Source: Tamarix chinensis (taxonomy: Eukaryota > Streptophyta > Magnoliopsida > Caryophyllales > Tamaricaceae). Taken from it: DNA of 64,000 nt. Positions within the stretch are counted from its first letter, which is position 1, and every line of letters begins with the position of its first letter. The notes under the pieces were generated by a model, which did no database searches, was not told the origin of the DNA, and was given only the letters and a program-made list of their open reading frames with translations. The stretch is from positions 35,091,110 through 35,155,109 of the forward strand of contig CM060173.1 of assembly GCA_030549775.1 (NCBI GenBank). Reading direction: 5' to 3'. Below, in pieces: positions 33,260 to 44,376 of this stretch. Both the position numbers and the translations under genes were made by a program.

Positions 33260-34527
33260 ATGATAACCTCATCCCTAGCAACGCTTAGAGTAGTAGTTGT
33301 TTGATTCGGGCATATAACATCTTCCGTACCTATATCAGTAGCTTTTCCCTTGCTACAATCTCTTACAATCATCCAATCACCCTAAGGTTCCTTAGGGCTC
33401 CTCCCAATGGTCTTATGTCATTAAAAATTACAACCCTCATGCCAAAATACATCACAAAGATTATAGTAGCATCACTTCCAATCATATTCAATCCGCTAAG
33501 TGAACTCACCACCCTCAGGATCAAAGATCATTAAGCTTTCAAGAAAAGGACTTTTTACATAAACCTCAACCAATACTCTTGGAAATGACACACATTCCAT
33601 AGAGATAGTGATGGCATCTGTACACAGTGTCCTACCAATTACACTTGTATTGTGGCTCAATGACTTATTTGCCTAGTATTCCTAAGGAAAATCAAGAAAT
33701 TGAATCCATAAAAGAAACCATTTACATCTCCTCTTTATCTTTCCTCATCCTTCTATGCCAAAATTTAAGCACTAGAGGCATATTAAAGTATGTCTAACAT
33801 TGTTGTAAGATCATATTAGCATTTCAATAAACATAAATTTCAACAAAAATTACCAAATGCATGTAACTTGGCTTGAGGCAAAGAAACCACCTTCCACTAA
33901 GCTTGAAAATATCCACAAATTTGGCTATAAGTCAAAGAATCATTGAATACATAACCGATTAAAGTTTTTCTCCATAAATTAGCCTCCGAACTAACATCAT
34001 CTTTGTCCAACTATAGAAAAATTACCATTTTGTCAATGGTAGGGGAAATATATGAAAGGTGATCTCCTAGGGATGGTACCAATTTATTACTAAGATATCC
34101 CTCCATAAAGGGCCTTTAAAAGGTATACAAACCTTCAGTATTTCCCATACCAACTTCTTATCATCAGTCATAGGTTTCAAAGGTACGTTGTGGTTTGGAA
34201 GATATGACTCCATGTTAGGTTTGTATAGATCGTTGTAGAGTTGTGTGAACCTTCATTACCCTCCTAGAAATCAATTGAATTAATCCTATCCTTATGGCCT
34301 AGATCAGTGGCCACTCCCTTGGTAATCTTCACATCGACCAAATCTTATTGGAAAGGAACAGGATATATATTAGTAATTAATGATGGCTTCCCTTAGTTCT
34401 CTAAGACCTCAACCTACTATTTCTCATTAATCCCCTCTTATGAAGAAATAATATAACCCATGGATCTAACCAATGATCGTAGATGTTTCATAGTCATAGA
34501 GGAAGGTGACTTCTTCCTCTTTACCAT
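33260..34527 (-). pseudogene. LINE ORF1 remnant (DUF4283-type RNA-binding protein)
   Basis: A possible start, MVKRKKSPSSMTMKHLRSLV, is at 34527. Further in, near 34080-33900, the frame reads GDHLSYISPTIDKMV and SSEANLWRKTLIGYVF, the DUF4283 fold of plant LINE ORF1. At 33750-33540, WIQFLDFP, a stop, EY and VIGRTLCTDAITISM, FPRVLVEVYVKS are the segment leading to the C-terminal zinc knuckle. Stops and frameshifts break it. The plus-strand ORFs at 33003-33188 and 33301-33534 are antisense shadows. Confidence 0.75.
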
Positions 34528-34580
34528 GTTTCCTTGTCTCACTCAACCCTAGGATAGAGGTGAGAGGAGATAGGCATCCT

Positions 34581-35773
34581 ATTATTATTATTGTTGTTGT
34601 TGTTATATGTATAATCTTAGTAGATTCAGTGTCAATAACTTATAGATATAGCAACCAACTCATAATAAAAGATTGAGAAAATATAGAAGAAAGGGAAAGA
34701 TAAAAGATTGGAAAAAGATAGAAGATTAGGAAAATACAGAAGATTGAGAAAACGATATATGTTTGACTTGTTAGCTATAACATTTTCCAATATTCAGTAA
34801 GAAAATAAAAAAATATGAGACCTTTGATGTGTGTATATATATAAGCCTATAAAGAGAAATACGAAGGTATTATACAAGATAATTAGGACGTGACGAGAAA
34901 GGGATGGAAGAGCTAAGATGAAAATTTCAATAGTGCTGATCATCTCTTCTATATAGTATTACTTTATTGGTTCTTATTTTGAATATGAAGTGTTATAATT
35001 TTATATTCAAATATTCTCAGACTTAATATTTTATGTATATATTATATTCTTTATTTAATTTGTTTACTTTTGTTTTATTTAATATCATGTTATAATTTTC
35101 TTTTAATAAGGATATGGTGATACCCTATTCTTTCTACTGATAGATTAATTGATCACTTGATTAATAGATTAATTTATATGTTTTATGATACTATTCTAAA
35201 TTGTCCCTAATTAATAGATTGTTCACATTTAATTAGTATTTTACAGGTCGAGATAAAATGGGACAAATGATTCTCCACTTTGGGATAAATAGCATAAATC
35301 AGAATTGAATGGGTTGTAAGAACAATTACATGATTTTTACAACAATAGTGAAGGATAACTAATGAATTGAACCTAAATCATTGTATTCAAATCCTTTGAC
35401 TAGATATAGTAGGACTGATAATTGACAATATGACTACATAACTTGAGGGAGTGCATCATTTAAATATTCTCATTGGCATATAATTAGTAATTAAAAAGAT
35501 CAAGTAATTACTTTATCATTATAAATGGATAGTGGTGGATCCAATTTCCTTTGTACTTTTATTAATCAATTTCATCTTTTTTAGATTTTATTTATTTTAC
35601 TTTAGATATTTTTAAAACCGTTAATTAGATTTATCATTATTTCTTTATTTTTCTTTCTATAGCCTCAGCTTGATTTGAATTATTAGAATTTTTAAGTTAT
35701 TAGAATTCGATATTCATTGTGTCCTATATTTCTTGTGGCAGACATACTTGTCGATAGGCATATTTGGCTAACA
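34581..35773 (+). repeat. A1 3' LTR, right part
   Basis: It continues the A1 LTR after the LINE. AGCAACCAACTCATAATAAA, TTTGATGTGTGTATA and ATCATCTCTTCTATATAG match 14280-14540, and the end GTCGATAGGCATATTTGGCT then AACA matches 15590-15611. Beyond 35773 the T1 integrase resumes. Confidence 0.87.
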
Positions 35774-35779
35774 TCACTT

Positions 35780-36350
35780 ACCACACTTTTGGAAGAACTT
35801 ATTATCCATTTTTGAGACTTATTAGAAGATAAGTGCTATTTTTACCAAGTTACGGATGGTCAGAAAGATAGGACCATTTAGACTATAGAAGACATGCTTT
35901 GGGCATGCATGAAGGACTTTAGAGGTAGTTTAGAGGAGTGCCTGGACTTGATTGAGTTTCCCTACAATAATAGTTACGACACAAGTATTGAGATGATACC
36001 TTTTGAGGCTTTCTGTAGGAGGAAGTGTCATAGTGCCTTAATAAGAGTGATATCAAAAACATAAATTTGTTGGGACTTTTCATCATAGAGGAGAAAATGA
36101 GATAGATCAGATTAAATCAGGAATGTTTAAGGGTTACTAAGGAATGAGAGAAGAGATTTATAGATTTGAAGAGAAAGATCTATTATGATGGTCTATCTTG
36201 ATGGATTGGGTGATAAAGTTCATTTTTTGGGTCTCTCCTGCCATAGGAGAGATGATGTTTTTTTAGGAAGGGTAATCTTAGTCAAAGTTATATTGGGCCT
36301 TATGATATCTTAGAGTTAGATGTCGAGGCTACCTATCATTTAGCACTACT
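35780..36350 (+). pseudogene. pol: T1 integrase, second half and C-terminal domain
   Basis: The frame resumes with PHFWKNLLS and, after a shift, VTDGQKDRTI, where the third catalytic Glu is Asp. Then come IEDMLWACMKDFRGSLEECL, LIEFPYNNSYDTSIEMIPFE and AFCRRKCHSALIRV. The tail reads IRLNQECLRVTKE and, with stops, FIDLKRKIYYDGLS and later remnants of the C-terminal SH3-like part to about 36350. It completes the integrase begun at 13400-13810. Confidence 0.87.
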
Positions 36351-36761
36351 AGTATAATTGTCTTGTGTGTAAATAAATAACATATACTTCCCATGTCATC
36401 AAATCAAATACTATAGTGCTCGATGATTCTTTGAAATATGAAGTATATCCATTAAGTATTTTGGGCATGAAAAGTAGAGAGATATGAATGAGTACTATTT
36501 TGCTAGTGAAAGTACTTTTGTTACGGCATGGTTGTAGGGATGCCACATATAAGGCTAAGGAGAAGAATTGTTGAAAGTAGCCTAATTTTTTCTCCTTAAA
36601 TGCTACTCCTTGGTGTAACCTTTTCTATTAAGTGGTAGTAACCTTTTCTTTTTTCCTTTTTTCCTCTTAAATATGGTATATGCCTTGGTATGTTATTAGA
36701 TGATGTTGGTTGACCTTATTTAGTAGTGTTTAGAGACATAACCTCTTTAAGTGGGTAGTGT
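36351..36761 (+). other. T1 pol 3' end to polypurine tract, no gene
   Basis: Decayed sequence between the end of integrase and the 3' LTR. The short purine-rich TTAAGTGGGTAGTGT (36747-36761) lies directly before the LTR and is comparable to TAAGGAGGTAGTGA on the minus strand at 45943-45956. The minus-strand ORF at 36349-36546 has no support. Confidence 0.5.
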
Positions 36762-37751
36762 TGTAATACCCTTCAATTTATGATTAATAATGATTGAAAT
36801 GATTCTATTTAATGATGTTTGGATGAGGTTTGATCTTGATTAGGAAACTTAATATGGATTTAATTTGTAAAGGAATTGGAAATGTTTTAAAATTTTAGAA
36901 GATAATGGTTTCTGGTGAACCAAATGCCAGGTTCGGTGAATTAATTGACTTGTTTATCATTTTCATCAAGGGATTTCATTTAAGGAAAATAGTTTATTGG
37001 TATAGGAAACTAATTGAATGATTCTAAGAATATTTAACTTGTCGACCAAATAAAGTAACAACTTTGCCAACTTGTGCAAAATTTTAATATAGTTTTTCTA
37101 TGAAAATTCTTCTAATTTTAATAGTGGTAATGGAACTCTTATTTTTTTTATCAAGCTTTGAATATTTTGATCATTTAGCTCAACTTTATTCTTGTCTTAA
37201 CTTATTTAGAGGTTATAAATGAGAGAAAAGGGGGAAGGATGACCACATCCCCTTATCTTTTTCTTCCTATCTCTTTTATGCAGATTTAAACTGGCCATTT
37301 GTTCTTGATAATCACTTCACATTTGAGAGATTTGTTTTCCACACCATTCTATCTATTTTCCCCCTTCTTTTTGAAACTCTTATAAGAATCTTTGATCCCT
37401 GAGAAGCAAGTTATCCATTTCTTTATAAATTCAACCTCTATGGTTCATGTTCTAGTGGAAGAATTAGGGCTTCAATATGTTCCACATCTCTTCTTCTTTT
37501 CCTACCTAGTCATTTTTGCATAAATATCATTAACCCTCTTTCTCCTTCACATCCTTTAAGCCACCCAAAAAACTTTCTTTCTCCTATACTGTGTTTCTAC
37601 TCCTTTTACTTTTGTACCATCACTTTTGAGTTTTCTCAACCCTTCAAATTCTTCCTCTAACAACTTCTCTTTTTACCATTAAGCAATATAAGGTTAGAGT
37701 TGGGAAAACGTTGAGGTTTTTAGGCTATTTTCTTAGAGTCTTCTTTGGAAG

Positions 37752-37817
<66 letters not shown>

Positions 37818-39125
37818 TTCTCCATATTCATATCATTTTAGTTTGTTATATTTTTAAGGATGAATTTATGATTTTTAACCTTTTCTTATAATGTATACGG
37901 GATTGGTGAATTAGTAACTGAGTTTTACCACGTTTAGTATGGTTTTTATAAGCTTTCTATGTAACTCATTCTTGCCTTTACAATGTGCAATGAGTGAGAA
38001 TGATCAGCTATTGTAGGTTATAAAAGCTTAGTTTTGCATGATTCTATGGTAGTGTTAGTATTTATATGACTCATGCCATAATCTTTCAATTTTTTGAAGA
38101 AATGTGGATTTATGGGTATATGTTGTTCATTGTTTGAAAATACATCATGTTTAGTATTAGTTTTTGGAAATGGTAATGGTAAGGATTTGATATGTTTGGT
38201 TTTTGGAGTTAAAATCCTATTTAGAAATGCCTAAATATGTTGTCTATGTGTAGACCAGTTGACTAATTTGTCCAAACAAATCAACTCATTCATAGAATAG
38301 GTAAACAATTAGACCAACAAATATAATAGTTTGTTTGTGATTACTTTGGTTGCTCTCTATTTTATCCCATTGCTTATTTTATGCTTTACCGATTGACTAG
38401 TTGTAAGAATAGTAAACTAGTTAGCCAAGCTGATTAACTAGTTCTCTAGTAGTAATTGAAATTGGTCTTTTAGTAAGCCCTTCAATAATTTATCTAAAAT
38501 GATTGAATTTTCATGGAGGAGTCAACTAGTTAGACTAACTGATCAACTAGTTTGGACAAAGAACTTTATTTTGGCTAATCCAAACTAATTAACCAACTTA
38601 TCTAAACCAATCAAATGGTTTGGAAAACGAATTTTAGATTTCAATTACTTATTTAGTCCCACAAGATAAGGACCTTATTCAAGTATGTAAGGGTGGTTGG
38701 TAGTCAATCTACCTTATGTTCAAGCTAGGGGTGAAGGAGTGTGGTGATCCAGATATTTCTTTTATTTATCTTAAGTGACCTAATTTTTAGTTTTTGACCT
38801 ACTCATTGGTTTTCCCTTAATGTATTTTAGTACTATCCTCTTACCACATTCATGTATTCCATATGTTCTAAAACCCAATGTGGTATTGATTTTACACTCT
38901 AATGCTTGATATTTTTATTTTATATATTTTACTCTTCTATTTCTTGTGTTTTTTTTTTCTAGTTTATTTCTTAAAATTGCATCTAACATGGGATAGGCAG
39001 TGAACATCTATTCCTTGTTTGGTGTGCTAGAGCACCTTATTTCTCCATACATTTGTTTTTGTATTTTATAATTGCTTACTATTTTAAAATTAAATTTTCT
39101 TAGTTTTAAAAATGGGATTAGTACA
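36762..39125 (+). repeat. T1 3' LTR (about 2.36 kb)
   Basis: It begins TGTAATACCC at 36762 and ends GGGATTAGTACA at 39125. A TATA-like GGTTATAAATG is at about 37212-37222. 38173-38640 aligns with 10715-11150 of the 5' LTR, and the terminal segment near 38970-39125 aligns with 12750-12900. It contains the (TA)30 tract and ACTAGT tracts at 36930-37060 and 38250-38640. No ORF is credible. Confidence 0.8.
37753..37812. repeat. (TA)30 microsatellite
   Basis: Thirty perfect TA units inside the T1 3' LTR, about 540 bp after the TATA-like box. Confidence 0.97.
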
Positions 39126-39508
39126 CTAATACTATATTTATGTAGTCGTAATGATGATCCAACATTTTTTTCTTGTAAGTAGAGGATAAGTTATAGGGTT
39201 ATAATTTCTGCTAGAGTATGTTGGGGATGATGACTTAAGCTAGTAGTTGACCATTGTATAGGGATAAAGATTTACCTTTCTTTTTTAGTTGAGAGTTAGG
39301 CTAACCTACTTAGATTTATTTTACCAACTTTATTTGTATGTTTTTGTTCGTTTATGTTATTTGAACTCTTAGATTGACTTTGTTTATTGGGATTTTGTAA
39401 ATCTCTCTCTCATTGATGAGGTAATAAAATCCTTTAATTTTATTTTAAGTATCCTTCTGCATTATCTTCAAAATGCAATCTTCTTGCTCAAAATTTAGGG
39501 GTATTATA
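39126..39508 (+). repeat. Truncated LTR 3' end of another element
   Basis: It ends GGGGTATTATA at 39498-39508, directly before a PBS. Its final 70 bp resemble the ends of the other large LTRs. The left side is lost against the T1 LTR end. Confidence 0.55.
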
Positions 39509-39511
39509 ATT

Positions 39512-39523
39512 TGGTATTAGATC
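39512..39523 (+). other. Primer-binding site, tRNA-Met type
   Basis: TGGTATTAGATC lies three bases after the LTR end and matches about 10 of 12 bases of the tRNA-Met PBS. Confidence 0.68.
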
Positions 39524-39739
39524 TAATATTTTTAAATCCTAATGTTGTTTTGCAAAAATGAATTTCTTCAACAATTTTGAAACTTTTAGAGTCCAATGTA
39601 CCATGTGAGAGAGCATTTGGTTCTGATTGGAAGTTACCTTTATTCCTAGTTAAACTAAGTTCTAGTGTTTTGTGCAATGTACTACCTCCATGTGTACTTA
39701 CTTTGGTTACCATAGTTGGTTTTTCTTGAAGTATTTTAT

Positions 39740-40433
39740 TATTTTAGGAGTTTATGGATGTGAACAAGTGAATCAAGTGCTCTATGAAGACTATTAGAAC
39801 CTAAATGGAGCAATGGATTGAATGTATGGAAGGCCCATAGCTATCACCACCACCTCCTTTTGCAATTCTTCCACTAGAGGATTATCATTGTAGGGTTAGC
39901 TATCATTACCCACTAATCTTTTAAGTAATAATGACCTAGATGTTTTGAAGCATCGATGAAGGACTATAGGAAGGTCTTTATCACCCATGGGTATCCAGAG
40001 GATAGTAAAGTTGACGTTGATATGTTCCACTTGTGGATTTGTGGTGATGAGTGGTTAAGAGGTCAAAAACTAAAGGATATTTTTGTAGATATTCTGAAGG
40101 CTTTTTTCTAACCTTCTCATCTAAGATTGGATAAGTATAATGAGTTCATGGCTTTAATTTAGTGGATGTTTCAAGAAGAGGAGTACTACATCTACTACCT
40201 TAACCTAGTCCATTTTACTTTAGAGAGTGATGCTAATGAGAGGATGAAGGTTCGCCGATTCAAGTTGGGGCTAAGGTTGAGACTTCAAAAGATGGTAGTT
40301 GGGACTCGTGCACATGATTTGTAGGCCATGTACAACTATGCCTTGTAGGTATCATTGATTGCATAATCCCATAATTACTAATTAGGAGATAAGGAAAATT
40401 TGGATTGTTGGTTTTTTCTTCATGTATATGCTT
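39740..40433 (+). pseudogene. gag: Gag remnant, cut by minus-strand LTR
   Basis: The clearest stretch is ESDANERMKVRRFKLGLRLR then LQKMVVGTRAHDL, a stop, AMYNYAL at 40230-40350, which matches the Ty3/gypsy gag core (a basic 'RF..GL...L' block). The upstream part (39840-40200) has proline-rich and acidic pieces broken by stops. The gene ends abruptly where the minus-strand LTR starts at 40434. Confidence 0.6.
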
Positions 40434-42049
40434 GGAATACCCTAAAATTTACTACCAAAAAATTTCATTTTTTTAAAGTGTAATATCAACATAAATGGGT
40501 GTTGCCACCATAATCAACATAAGTCTGACTTGTCATACCATCTTTACATTGATCATAAAGAAAAATTAGTGAATATATAAAAAATGATAGAAAACGTAAA
40601 TTTTATAAAAGACAAGGGTTTGGAGATTAACTCTGACTACAAATTAAAAATACATCGAAAGGGATCCCATAGAACTAAGAGTCCAAAAAGATATCCAATT
40701 AAAATCTAACCACTTGATAAAAGGACTATATGCTAAACACTGATGCATAAGAATGAACCCACAAATAAATCATCATATGAAGTAAAATCATCCGTAGATT
40801 TCTCATTGATGTTCACAAAAATATCTAGGTCATTTGCTCGTGGTAATGAGTTGTACCCATGAAAATGATGATTAGTACACTATGTACTATGTAAATTGGC
40901 CATACAATTGGTGCAAGTTTATATAGAATTATATAAGTTCACATAAGAGAATTAGAATACATGCGTGCTAACATAGAGAAATGCATAGTAAATACTAATT
41001 CTATAACTAATTATTAGATATAAGCAAAACCATACATTTATTTAGTCGAGTTTAGGGACCTTGTTGTTACTAACTCGATAGAGTGGACTGAATCACCTCT
41101 CATAATAGAACACACTTAAGCCATTATTATCATTTGATAGACTAAATCCAATATATAATTAGGTAACAATATCTTGACTACTATTCTTAAGCTAGTTGAA
41201 TGCTTTGAAGCACTTTTTAAGGGAAAAAAACACATCAACTACTATTATCATCAAATGGGCCAAACATAACACCTCGGCTCTAACTTATGTAATCTTTCAT
41301 TTTAAAAGCTTAATTTTTTATTCATTAGTTTCTTATCTCAAGATCATATTCTCATTCATATGGAATTTAGGGACCCCACTATTCTTAATTAAGTGAAATG
41401 GACTAATGCAACTCTTAGGCCAAAAAATTCTTGAGCCACAATTATCTGTCTGACTCACATAATTTTTCACTTTAAATGTTTAAAATATTGTTTATATTTA
41501 TTTATATGAAGATCATAATATAGGAATCATGTAGATAAGCATAACATAAAATTATAACAAATAAAGTACAACCACATAGTTATCATGACATTCCATAAAG
41601 AAGAAGTCCATAATTCCCCTTAGAAGTCATAATTATAAAAGATATGCATATATTTTTCCATATTAATTATCCTATAAAAAAATTAATTACTGTAATCTAT
41701 AAAGATATATATAATATCATATCCAAAAATCAAGGTCAATCCCCAACATCTTCCACATACAATAACGAGAATACCTTTATAGTTACAAATCATGATTCAA
41801 GTATTCTTCTCACATTATTTTACTTATGATGCTCTTAATTATCCCAAATATTTTGAGTGTCATACTTGGAATATTTAACGTACATTTAATTTTTATCATC
41901 ACAAAAATTTCATATTTAATACATATTAACTAAAATACCTTAATCTTAATGAAATCCTTATAATCTCATGTTAGATAATTAGTGTCTTACCCAATAAACA
42001 TTTGAATTATAATAATAATGAAATAATTTATAAAAATATCAAATATTAT

Positions 42050-42928
42050 TGATGCAATAGCATCCAATGAACATAATGATTTTCATGTTCATACGAATCC
42101 TCAAGGTAAGGAAGAAGATTTATCATTCTTAATGTTGGAGCATATCATGTTAAATATTCTTGATAACTCTTATATGCTTGACATTGAAAAACATTCAAGT
42201 TATTTGTGTAGGTATGTCACATATTTGCAAGAAGATGATGTTCATACGCCTTGATGTGTACAAGTATTCCAAAGCATGTAAGACTATGACATACATGGGA
42301 TGATCCATTATAACAAGAAGATAAAGTGATGATATTCATTATTTGTATTAACGTGTTGTAAACCCTAACCCTAATTATAGTTTATGTAAGTTAGGGCATT
42401 GCTATAATTTCATTTATGTATCTTAGTCAATTTTATAGCTTTGTAATATTAATCCTTAGTATCATTTAACCAATGATATTATGCTTTGGATTAAGGTTAA
42501 TATGGGCTTAATTCCACCATGATTAATGGGCTGGATTAAGTAGGAATACTCGGCTAGTTAAGCTAGCTCACCAATGACTTTTCCTTCCCTTATATAAACC
42601 ATCTTGTGCACATGATTATATGCAGATTTGCATAGATTTGAATGAGAATTTTTTGATCAAACTTTGAGAAAAGTTAGATAATGTCTAATCCTCCCTTTTG
42701 TGTTGACATTGAGCAAGGAAAATCTTGGATTTAGCCTTCCTCAAACTATCTTCAACCACGACATATTTGAAGGTCTTACAAATCTGTCGAAACACTTCAA
42801 CATGTATCATCAAGTTCTTCACCTATAATCCATCAATTTACTTAGTTTCTTTTGCATTAGATTGTGGGTGAAAGCTTCTCATACAAATTTCAATCCAAAC
42901 TTTCATTAATTTGATAAAAACCACATCA
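42050..42928 (+). repeat. S1 5' LTR (879 bp)
   Basis: TGATG...CATCA ends. It contains a telobox pair AAACCCTAACCCTAA (42360-42374) and TATATAA (42591-42597), so U3 is about 570 bp. The first 190 bp or so retain the 3' end of the pol reading frame. Confidence 0.95.
42591..42597 (+). promoter_or_regulatory. TATA box of S1 5' LTR
   Basis: TATATAA follows a C/T-rich segment and is conserved in the other LTR (44039-44045). It is the likely transcription start signal for the element. Confidence 0.6.
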
Positions 42929-42932
42929 TTTT

Positions 42933-42968
42933 TTGTATCAAAGCTTCATTTGTTTGAAGCTGATACAA
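42933..42968 (+). other. S1 primer-binding site within a hairpin
   Basis: TTGTATCAAAGC (42933-42944) matches 10 of 12 bases of the tRNA-Met PBS and starts four bases after the LTR. TTGTATCA and GCTTCA pair with GAAGC-TGATACAA downstream (42955-42968), giving a 14-bp stem with a two-base bulge that includes the PBS. Confidence 0.7.
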
Positions 42969-43040
42969 ACTAGTACGCTGCGAACCTGAAATCGCGTGTG
43001 TGTTCTTCCAAATATTGCTTATATCAAGTTTACGAGTTAT

Positions 43041-43657
43041 TTTTGGAAAACGTTATAGCATATGCTTGGTGTGTATGGTGTGAATCCTCATATGCCTATT
43101 AACATGATTCTGTTGAAAAAGGTGAATTGCAAAATTATGATGCTAAAGAGAGAATGCAATTTTTTCTACAACTTCATGAGAAAACCAATATAAATATTGA
43201 AAAATCCAATGCCAAGTATAAAGCTCAAGCAAATAAGCATAGAAATTCTTATGTGTTTTCTCCTGGCGACTTAGTTTGGTTATATTTGTGTAAAGAAAGA
43301 TTTCCTAATTTACATAAAAATAAACTAATGCCAAGAGCTGATGGTCCATTTAAAATACTAAGAAAGTTTGGAGATAATGCTTATGAACTTGAATTTCCAC
43401 ATTCTTATAGTGGAATTTTAAGAAATTTTAATATTGGTGATTTGTCTCATTATTCTGATGAAAATTTGAGGGAAAATTCTTCTCAACTTGAGGAGAGTGA
43501 TGTAGGAGCATCCAATGAACATAATGGTTGTCATCTTCATACTAATCCTCAAGGTAAGGAAGATGATTTAGCTTTCTTAATGTTGGAGCCTATCATGTTA
43601 AATATTCTTGATAATTCTTATAAGCTTGTCATCGAAAAACATTCAAGTTATTCTTGA
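43041..43657 (+). pseudogene. pol: S1 integrase C-terminal fragment running into the 3' LTR
   Basis: A short start (YGVNPHMPINMILLKK) is separated by a one-base frameshift in an A run near 43120 from the long open frame 43127-43657. The latter reads NYDAKERMQFFLQLHEKTNI, SPGDLVWLYLCKERFPNLHK and MPRADGPFKILRKFGDNAYE. It aligns with G1 3480-3957. The last 160 bases (43498-43657) are inside the 3' LTR, so the end of pol is LTR-encoded. The catalytic core and all upstream domains are absent. The ATG at 43127 is not a real start. Confidence 0.88.
43486..43497 (+). other. S1 polypurine tract
   Basis: TGAGGAGAGTGA lies immediately upstream of the 3' LTR, within the pol reading frame. It is the expected plus-strand primer. 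Confidence 0.6.
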
Positions 43658-44376
43658 AGGTATGTCACATATTTGCAAGAAGATGATGTTCATACACCTT
43701 GATGTGTACAAGTATTCCAAATCATGTAAGACTATGACATAAATGGGATGATACATTACAAAAAGAAGATAAAGTGATGATATTCATTATTTTTATTAAC
43801 GTGTTGTAAACCCTAACCCTAAGTATAGTTTATGTAAGTTAGGGTATTGCTATAATTTTATGTATGTATCTTAGTTAATTGTATAGCTTTGTAATATTAA
43901 TCCTTAGTATCATTTAACCAATGATATTATGCTTTGGATTAAGGTTAATATGGGCTTAATTCCACCATGATTAATGGGATGGATTAAGTAGGAATACTCG
44001 GTTGGTTAAGCTAGCTCACCACCGACTTTTCCTTCCCTTATATAAACCATCTTGTGCACATGATTATATGCAGATTTGAATAGATTTGAATGAGAATTTT
44101 TTGATCAAACTTTGATAAAAGTTAGCTAAAGTTTAATCCTCCCTTTTGGGTCGATATTGAGCAAGGAAAATCTTGGATTTATCCTTCCTCAAACTATCTT
44201 CAACCATGACATATTTGAAGGTCTTACAAATCTATCGAAACACTTCAACTTGTATCATTAAGTTCTTCACCTACAATCCATCAACTTACTTCATTTCTTT
44301 TGCATTAGATCGTGGGTGATAGCTTCTCATACAAATTTCAATCCAACCTTTTGTTACTTTGATAAAAAGCACATCA
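43498..44376 (+). repeat. S1 3' LTR (879 bp)
   Basis: Gapless partner of the 5' LTR, with telobox AAACCCTAACCCTAA at 43808-43822 and TATATAA at 44039-44045. It is followed by the ATTAT duplication. Confidence 0.95.

Larger units (their letters stand above)
30921..34580 (-). mobile_element. L1-type LINE, internally deleted, inserted in A1 3' LTR
   Basis: Reading the minus strand from about 34580 down gives ORF1, endonuclease, the endonuclease-RT linker and the RT C-terminal zinc domain, the order of plant L1-type LINEs. The LTR is interrupted within a TTA repeat and resumes at about 34581 with TTATTATTATTG, so the target was probably the microsatellite. The RT palm is missing, so the element is a dead deletion derivative of about 3.7 kb. 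Confidence 0.82.
13811..35773 (+). mobile_element. Athila-like Ty3/gypsy element A1 inserted in T1 integrase
   Basis: LTRs at 13811-15611 and 30502-35773 (the latter split by a LINE) bound the element. A degenerate tRNA-Asp-type PBS follows the 5' LTR, and gag pieces flank the nested element A2. Left and right flanks are the two halves of one integrase gene. The five-base flanks (CTTCT and TCACT) do not match, so no target-site duplication is claimed. The element retains no RT or integrase of its own. Confidence 0.82.
42050..44376 (+). mobile_element. Compact LTR element S1, 2327 bp, TSD ATTAT
   Basis: Two LTRs of exactly 879 bp (42050-42928 and 43498-44376) align without gaps. They start TGATG and end CATCA, and ATTAT is duplicated at 42045-42049 and 44377-44381. 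I count about 60 differences between the LTRs by eye (6-7%). The internal part is only 569 bp and keeps a PBS, the last part of integrase and a purine tract. It is a deletion derivative of a G1-like element and must have moved with enzymes supplied in trans, unless the deletion came after insertion. Confidence 0.95.

Noticed and set aside
33003..33534. Plus-strand ORFs of 61 and 77 codons
   Set aside because: Antisense to the LINE ORF1 and endonuclease region.
13806..35778. Exact target-site duplication for A1
   Set aside because: CTTCT and TCACT do not match well enough; insertion is supported by the split integrase, not by a duplication.
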